Below, piece by piece: positions 4,839 to 8,493 of a stretch of 8,493 nucleotides of DNA (its first letter is position 1; each line of letters starts with the position of its first letter). This DNA comes from Actinomycetota bacterium (lineage in GTDB: Bacteria > Actinomycetota > UBA4738), in the NCBI GenBank assembly GCA_005888465.1, contig VAYJ01000028.1, positions 1 through 8,493 on the forward strand, written 5' to 3'. The notes under the pieces were generated by a model that was not told the origin of the DNA, did no database searches, and saw only the letters and a program-made list of their open reading frames with translations. The position numbers and the translations under genes are program-made.

Positions 4839-6304
4839 GCGCTCGCTCCTTGGGGCTCCTCCAGGAACACTTTGCCGGTATCGGTGACGCGTCCGGGGTT
4901 CCGCACGTACAGCGTCACCAGGTACACCAGGCCGAGCACCATCCAGATGACCGCGACGAGCCCCGCCCGGCTGGGCGGATAGGAGAGCGGCGCGATGAAC
5001 CGCAAGCCGGGGACCTTGATGCCGGCGCTCGCGAAGAAGGCGGGGATGAACGCCGCTACGCCGACCAGCGGGATCACCCCGTGCAGGAACCGGTTGAACT
5101 CGGCCCGCTGCTTTCGCCAGTAGTACGCCATGGAGGAGAGATTGATCACGATGTACACGGGCACGAACATCACTACGAAGATCGTTGCCACGAGCCCGAA
5201 TGCGGTGATCGGGTCGTACTGGAACCCCAGCCAGAACGGCACCACGAGGCCGACGATCAACTGGAGCCACACCGCGACCCGCGGCGAGCGGAACCGCGGG
5301 TGCAACGTTGCGAGAGCCCTGGGGAGGAGCCGCACGCGGCCCATCGCGAACCAGGTCCGGGTCGCAGCGTTCGAACCGGCGTTGGAGTTCGCGATCGTCG
5401 AGTTCACGATGGCGATGAAGACCAGGATCCACGCGCCCCCCCACACGGCTCGGCCGAGCCCCTCCCAACCCGTGCCGGTGGCGAACTTCACCATCTTCTC
5501 GGGGCCGGTGAAGACCGTGGCGGCGTACGTGGTGAGGACGTAGTACAGGCCGATCAGCAAGCAGGAGAGGATCACGGCACGCCCGATCGTGCGCGTGGGA
5601 TCCTTGGCCTCCTCGGCCAGCGGGGCCGCCGCCTCGAAGCCGATGAAGGCCAGGACCGTGAACACCGACGCGGCGAAGACGCCAGAGAAGCCCTTGAAGT
5701 CCGGGTTGTTCGCGAACTTCGTGGTGAACACCGACAGCGTGTTGTGGTCGGCGCGAGCGATCAGGAAGACGGCCAGGACGGCGAACACCCCGATCTCGAA
5801 CAGGCCGAGCACGGTCCCGGTCCGCGCCGAGACGCGAATCCCGCGGTAGCCCAGGAAGAAGACGATGGCCGCCCCCACGAGTACCCACGGCCACCACAGG
5901 TCGGCGGCGAGGTGCGGCGGCTCGCGGTGGAAGAAGTCGGCGGCGGCAAAGCCCAGGTTCAGGAACAACAGAGGCGCGACCAGCGGCTCAATGAACGCGT
6001 AGACCCAGGCCACCAGAAAGCCAACCGAGGGATGCAGGCCCTGGGAGGCGTAGGTGTAAAACGATCCAGCCGATGGCAGGTGCTTCGCCAACTGGCCGAT
6101 CGAGATGGCCACGAGCAGGCACGCCACGATCGCGATCAGGACCGCGAGCGGAGTGGCGCCGCCGCCGTAGCTGATCCCAAACGGAATCGAGAAGGCCACG
6201 GCAGCCGCCGGCGCCATGTGCGTGATGGACTGGAAGAGGACCCCGCGAAGGCCGATGGCCTCTCGCGCGAGCGAACCGGACGGGGCAGACGAGCTGGTGT
6301 CCAT
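4835..6304 (-). CDS. APC-superfamily amino acid/amine permease
   Basis: This 489-residue inner-membrane transporter has about 12 predicted membrane segments. After a short polar N-terminus comes LRGVLFQSITHMAPAAAVAFSIPF (19-42), matching the first APC helix with its unwound centre. LPSAGSFYTYASQGLHPSVGFLVAW (76-100) is the family's substrate-site stretch. IGFEAAAPLAEEAKDPTRTIGRAV (221-244) is the typical helix-6 and following-loop signature. The protein ends in a short cytoplasmic tail. Family members import amino acids, amines or polyamines with protons. Immediate overlap with an amidase gene suggests it brings in an amide, amine or related nitrogen source, but that is inference from context. 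ATG 6304 follows a purine-rich AAAAGGGGG with 8 bases between. A promoter candidate lies at 6343-6351. Confidence 0.92.
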   Translation of the reverse strand: MDTSSSAPSGSLAREAIGLRGVLFQSITHMAPAAAVAFSIPFGISYGGGATPLAVLIAIVACLLVAISIGQLAKHLPSAGSFYTYASQGLHPSVGFLVAWVYAFIEPLVAPLLFLNLGFAAADFFHREPPHLAADLWWPWVLVGAAIVFFLGYRGIRVSARTGTVLGLFEIGVFAVLAVFLIARADHNTLSVFTTKFANNPDFKGFSGVFAASVFTVLAFIGFEAAAPLAEEAKDPTRTIGRAVILSCLLIGLYYVLTTYAATVFTGPEKMVKFATGTGWEGLGRAVWGGAWILVFIAIVNSTIANSNAGSNAATRTWFAMGRVRLLPRALATLHPRFRSPRVAVWLQLIVGLVVPFWLGFQYDPITAFGLVATIFVVMFVPVYIVINLSSMAYYWRKQRAEFNRFLHGVIPLVGVAAFIPAFFASAGIKVPGLRFIAPLSYPPSRAGLVAVIWMVLGLVYLVTLYVRNPGRVTDTGKVFLEEPQGASA

Positions 6305-6342
6305 AGCCTGAACCCCCTTTTCGACACCCGTGCCTGCGGCGA

Positions 6343-6351
6343 ATTATGCCA
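6343..6351 (-). promoter_or_regulatory. Extended -10 promoter candidate for the permease-amidase operon
   Basis: On the minus strand the sequence reads TGG-CATAAT. This is a near-consensus -10 box preceded by the TGn of an extended -10 element. It would start transcription near 6336, leaving a leader of about 30 bases before ATG 6304. No -35 of good quality is seen, which is acceptable for extended -10 promoters. It lies in the 78-base gap after the DUF1801 stop and suggests a separate transcription unit. Confidence 0.4.
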
Positions 6352-6382
6352 CCGCTCGGACACCTGGCGCGAGCGTCAGTCC

Positions 6383-6841
6383 TCAGCTCGCGGCTTGCTT
6401 CACGAGCGCGCGGATCTTGGACTCTACGCCGGCGGTCAGCTTCGGCAGGGCGAATGCGATCGGCCACATGGCGCCTTCGTCGAGATTGGCCGAGTCGTTG
6501 AAGCCGAGCATCGCGTAGCGCTCCTTGAACTTCTCCCGCTCGCGGAAGAAGCAGACGATCTTGCCGTCCCTGGCATACGCGGGCATCCCGTACCAGGTCT
6601 TCGGCGAGAGGTCCGGGACGCTCGCTTTCACGATCGCGTGGAGCCGTTTGGCCATGGCGCGATCCGGTTCCCGCATCTTCGCGATCGCCGCGAGCAGCTC
6701 GGTTTCCCCGTCCGCCTTGGCCGCTTCCGCCTTCAGCTCCCGGGCTCGCTCCTTCATCGCGGCCCGTTCCTCGGCCGAGAGTCCCACGAATTTCTTGGGC
6801 ACCGACGTGGTGCGCTTGGCGGACTTCTTCGTGTCCTTCAT
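6383..6841 (-). CDS. DUF1801 family protein (YdhG-like, annotated as putative iron chaperone)
   Basis: This 152-residue cytoplasmic protein has a Lys-rich N-terminus (2-17), then an Ala/Glu/Lys/Arg-rich helix (about 22-42). The DUF1801 domain follows, with HAIVKASVPDLSPKTWYGMPAYARDGKIVCFF (68-99) and YAMLGFNDSANLDEGAMWPIAFALPKL (109-135). WYGMPAY and the GFND...GAMWP stretch are family hallmarks. Some relatives resemble frataxin-like or YdhG proteins and are labelled iron chaperones, but the biochemical role of this subgroup is not established. The ATG at 6841 overlaps the upstream DUF427 stop by four bases (ATGA), indicating one operon with coupled translation. A GGGAG-type ribosome site lies inside the upstream gene, 7 bases before the start. 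Confidence 0.88.
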   Translation of the reverse strand: MKDTKKSAKRTTSVPKKFVGLSAEERAAMKERARELKAEAAKADGETELLAAIAKMREPDRAMAKRLHAIVKASVPDLSPKTWYGMPAYARDGKIVCFFREREKFKERYAMLGFNDSANLDEGAMWPIAFALPKLTAGVESKIRALVKQAAS

Positions 6842-7638
6842 CGATGGTCTCCCTTCTTGCTGTCGGCGAACAGCCGGCTGAACTTCGTCACCGGGCGTTC
6901 CTGCAGCTCGCCCTCGATGAACAGGTCGACCCGCTCGTTGTAGAAGGCGACCATGCCGACGATCTTCTGGCTCTCCGGGAGCGTCGTGCGGTACGACCAG
7001 GCGAGGTCGGGGACGAGCCGATCACCCACGCGGGCGGACCAGTACTCCGCTTGTCCCTTGTACGGGCAGTGCGTCACCGTCGCCGTCGGCTCGAGCAGGT
7101 CCATCCGGATGTCCACTTTCGGCACGTACCAGCGCGCGGGGAGCCCCGTCTCGAAGAGCACGTGCGCGTTCCGGGACTCCGCGAGGACGACGCCATCGAG
7201 CTCGACCCGCACGTGACGCGACGTGGCGAGGATGTCGATGCGCGTGTAGGGGTCGCGGGGGTGGGTGTGGACCTCCTCGTCCTCTTCGAACCAGGCGTCC
7301 ATGCCCTCCCACTGGAACCGGACGAGGTCCCGAAGCTCCTGGACCGCCGACTCCGGGTACCGCCAGGCGGCGTCCACCGCCTCCTTGCCACCGGCCTTGA
7401 CGGTGAAATGCTGGGCGTCGCCGCGGCTCGGGGAATGGGTGACGGTCGAGGTGGGCACGAGGAGGTCCACCCGCACGTCCTCGATCGGGAAGTAGTACGC
7501 GGGATAGGAAGGGTTCTCCCAAACGAGGCGAGGACGGACGGAATCGGCCACGCACTCGCCACCCAGATAGGTCCGGACGCGCTTGGCGCTCATCTCGACG
7601 CGCACACGGCCCGCCTCGGTTCTGGCTTCCGTTTTCAC
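6838..7638 (-). CDS. Tandem DUF427 domain protein
   Basis: This 266-residue soluble protein carries two DUF427 (PF04248) domains, at about 18-120 and 141-247, joined by a short linker. Each repeats the same order: a surface strand (KRVRTYLGGECVADS / RHVRVELDGVVLAES), an aromatic YYFP.EDVRVDLL / WYVPKVDIRMDLL strand, a T.TVTH..P motif, and a C-terminal strand (MDAWFEEDEEV / VDLFIEGEL). The second domain has the canonical THCPYKGQAEYWS (189-201). The first has the degraded THSPSRGDAQHFT (67-79), lacking the cysteine. DUF427 is a compact beta fold of unknown function. The start is GTG 7638 with AAAAGGGG upstream; ATG 7593 is an alternative that would remove 15 residues outside the domain and has no visible ribosome site. 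It is the first gene of an operon with DUF1801. Confidence 0.88.
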   Translation of the reverse strand: MKTEARTEAGRVRVEMSAKRVRTYLGGECVADSVRPRLVWENPSYPAYYFPIEDVRVDLLVPTSTVTHSPSRGDAQHFTVKAGGKEAVDAAWRYPESAVQELRDLVRFQWEGMDAWFEEDEEVHTHPRDPYTRIDILATSRHVRVELDGVVLAESRNAHVLFETGLPARWYVPKVDIRMDLLEPTATVTHCPYKGQAEYWSARVGDRLVPDLAWSYRTTLPESQKIVGMVAFYNERVDLFIEGELQERPVTKFSRLFADSKKGDHR

Positions 7639-7664
7639 GTAGACCCCTTTTGCGAGCGGATATC

Positions 7665-7689
7665 GAGTCTAGCGATCGGCGGCTGACTC
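7665..7689. promoter_or_regulatory. Inverted repeat over a possible -10 box of the DUF427-DUF1801 operon
   Basis: GAGTC-T-AGC (7665-7673) and GCT-GACTC (7682-7689) pair with one bulged T around an 8-base centre. Minus-strand TAGACT (7671 to 7666), a possible -10 box, lies inside the left arm. It would start transcription near 7659, about 20 bases before GTG 7638. No good -35 is present. Confidence 0.25.
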
Positions 7690-7740
7690 ATTTGCGCCGG
7701 AGCGTGGACGCGCGGCGGCTGGTCGCTGCTCATCACCCTT

Positions 7741-7755
7741 ATCGGCGATGCCGAT
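7741..7755. promoter_or_regulatory. Perfect inverted repeat ATCGGC-GAT-GCCGAT before a small membrane gene
   Basis: A 6-base perfect inverted repeat with a 3-base centre ends 12 bases before the ATG at 7768. Its position suits an operator or a hairpin in a short leader. No T-run follows, so a terminator is unlikely. Confidence 0.3.
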
Positions 7756-7767
7756 GCTAGAGACGGC

Positions 7768-8070
7768 ATGAGACTCACCCGGTTCGCGTTCGCCACGATC
7801 ACGGTTGTCTTTGGACTGCTCTTCGCAGCGGCAGCGGTCCTGGGCCTCTTCGACTATCTGACGTGTCGAGGTGATCTCGCCGAGTTCAATGGCAGCGAGC
7901 GCGACATCTTCACTCTCGCTTGCAACTACGACATGCGGGTGACGATCGAGGGGGCCGCTCTCGCGCTCGCGTTGGGGGTCGTGACGTACTTCCTACTCCG
8001 CAGCCGTTGGCGGAAAGCGTCGGGCCCAGAGCGGAACGAGACTGCTCCGGTCGCTCCCGCGGCCAACTGA
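7768..8070 (+). CDS. Small two-helix membrane protein of unknown function, 100 residues
   Basis: I do not recognise a named family. The N-terminus MRLTRF is positively charged and followed by a hydrophobic helix (about 7-29). A polar loop (30-57) holds two cysteines, C33 and C52. A second helix (about 59-77) is followed by a basic RSRWRK and a polar Pro/Ala-rich tail. By the positive-inside rule both ends are cytoplasmic and the loop is outside, where the two cysteines could form a disulfide. No clear Shine-Dalgarno precedes ATG 7768, so a leaderless or weakly initiated transcript is possible. The gene is divergent from the DUF427 gene, 129 bases away. Codon third positions are less uniformly G/C than in the large genes. 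Confidence 0.65.
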   Translation: MRLTRFAFATITVVFGLLFAAAAVLGLFDYLTCRGDLAEFNGSERDIFTLACNYDMRVTIEGAALALALGVVTYFLLRSRWRKASGPERNETAPVAPAAN

Positions 8071-8258
8071 AGATCCCTGGTCTCTTCGGCATGTAACCGC
8101 CGCCGGGACTTCCGACGGGGCTCTGTACCCCAACCCCTAGTTAGCGCCACTCTTACCGAGGGAACAGCGCGGAGGTCGCGCCTACCACGGGCAGCAGCGT
8201 GATCAGGAGTTTCCGACCACTACACGCTCTCCAAGCGGCTCACTCGTAGACTGCGGCG
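8071..8258. other. Intergenic stretch without a recognised gene
   Basis: These 188 bases between the two rightward membrane-protein genes hold no convincing open frame, tRNA or terminator. A GGGG-N7-CCCC pairing around 8117-8131 is too short to call. TAGACT at 8247-8252 could be a -10 box that would start transcription at or next to ATG 8259, implying a leaderless message; no matching -35 is visible. Confidence 0.4.
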
Positions 8259-8493
8259 ATGGCGTTCCCGGAAGGCTGGGATCAGTTCGATCGCTTCACC
8301 CTGCGGTTTGTCGATCGAGAGCTCGAACGTGCCTACCAGCATGCCGATCAAGCCGAGGGAGTCCGGCGCGCCCGCACCACCAGCCTCGTGGCCGCCGTGG
8401 TCTGGGTCGTCGTGGCGATCATCGGCCCGCCTTCGCTTGCCGTGGCACCCGCGACCGCTTGGGCGATCTGCGGAACGATGACCGTGTTCCTCC
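8259..8493 (+). CDS. N-terminal part of a membrane protein, possibly a class III adenylate cyclase or other sensor
   Basis: The frame is open from ATG 8259 to the window edge (78 complete codons), so only the N-terminus is seen. It begins MAFPEGWDQF and continues with FTLRFVDRELERAYQ (13-27). A basic stretch VRRAR (35-39) then leads into a hydrophobic helix (about 41-56), with a second beginning near 62. A short F.D..LE..Y motif directly before membrane helices is familiar from the N-termini of some membrane-bound class III adenylate/guanylate cyclases and sensor proteins of Actinomycetota, which is the basis of the tentative label. The catalytic part would lie outside the window, so this cannot be confirmed. 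No Shine-Dalgarno is visible, consistent with a leaderless start. Confidence 0.5.
   Translation, partial: MAFPEGWDQFDRFTLRFVDRELERAYQHADQAEGVRRARTTSLVAAVVWVVVAIIGPPSLAVAPATAWAICGTMTVFL

Noticed and set aside
3825..5897. Apparent 690-residue fusion with a large N-terminal extension on the amidase
   Set aside because: The first 353 codons are an out-of-frame reading of the permease gene. The amidase has its own GTG start and Shine-Dalgarno at the overlap.
4850..6943. 697-codon plus-strand frame opposite the permease and DUF1801 genes
   Set aside because: Low-complexity Arg/Glu/Asp/His composition with no domain; it is a complementary shadow of the permease and DUF1801 genes.
8117..8131. Hairpin GGGG-N7-CCCC after the 100-residue membrane protein gene
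   Set aside because: A four-pair stem with no T-run is expected by chance in GC-rich DNA.
1..8493. CRISPR arrays, tRNA/rRNA genes, insertion sequences, phage or toxin-antitoxin modules
   Set aside because: I looked for regularly spaced repeats, tRNA-like cloverleaf sequence, transposase or integrase motifs and terminal inverted repeats on both strands and saw none.

Overview
The window is GC-rich, codons end mostly in G or C, GTG starts are used beside ATG, and short genes are packed tightly. Protein families such as DUF1801, tandem DUF427, HTH_42 winged-helix, Glyoxalase_6-type VOC and an FmdA/AmdA amidase beside an APC permease are what one expects in a soil- or sediment-type Actinomycetota genome. 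The exact lineage cannot be read from the sequence. There are no rRNA or tRNA genes, transposases, integrases, CRISPR repeats or phage genes. It looks like ordinary chromosomal accessory and housekeeping sequence, not a mobile island.

Layout. (1) At the left edge a gene starts leftwards (start codon at 20, cut by the window edge), divergent from a DHA2-family MFS drug exporter (186-1697, +). (2) Converging on the exporter is a leftward pair: a 59-residue membrane protein (2744-2923, -) and an HTH_42/AlkZ-like winged-helix protein (1707-2726, -). Only 9 bases separate the exporter and winged-helix stop codons, and a near-palindrome spans both. (3) Divergent from that pair is a VOC/glyoxalase-like protein (3020-3442, +), followed by an unrecognised basic 72-residue protein (3575-3793, +). 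The gap between them carries two GTGA-N6-TCAC palindromes, and the second sits where a class II CRP-type activator would bind. (4) A leftward operon encodes an APC-superfamily permease (4835-6304, -) whose stop overlaps the GTG start of an acetamidase/formamidase (3825-4838, -). This reads as uptake of a nitrogen compound followed by amide hydrolysis. (5) A second leftward overlapping pair lies upstream: a tandem DUF427 protein (6838-7638, -) and a DUF1801 protein (6383-6841, -). (6) At the right end are a 100-residue two-helix membrane protein (7768-8070, +) and the start of another membrane protein (8259 to the edge, +). The N-terminus of the latter resembles the region that precedes the membrane domain in some class III adenylate cyclases.

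The only clear functional coupling is permease plus amidase. Other pairs (DUF427/DUF1801, small membrane protein/winged helix) are translationally or transcriptionally linked but of unknown joint function. I found no convincing new defence, mobile or biosynthetic system. The most interesting items are the CRP-like double site before the orphan small gene, the altered catalytic motif of the AlkZ-like protein, and the asymmetric DUF427 tandem.
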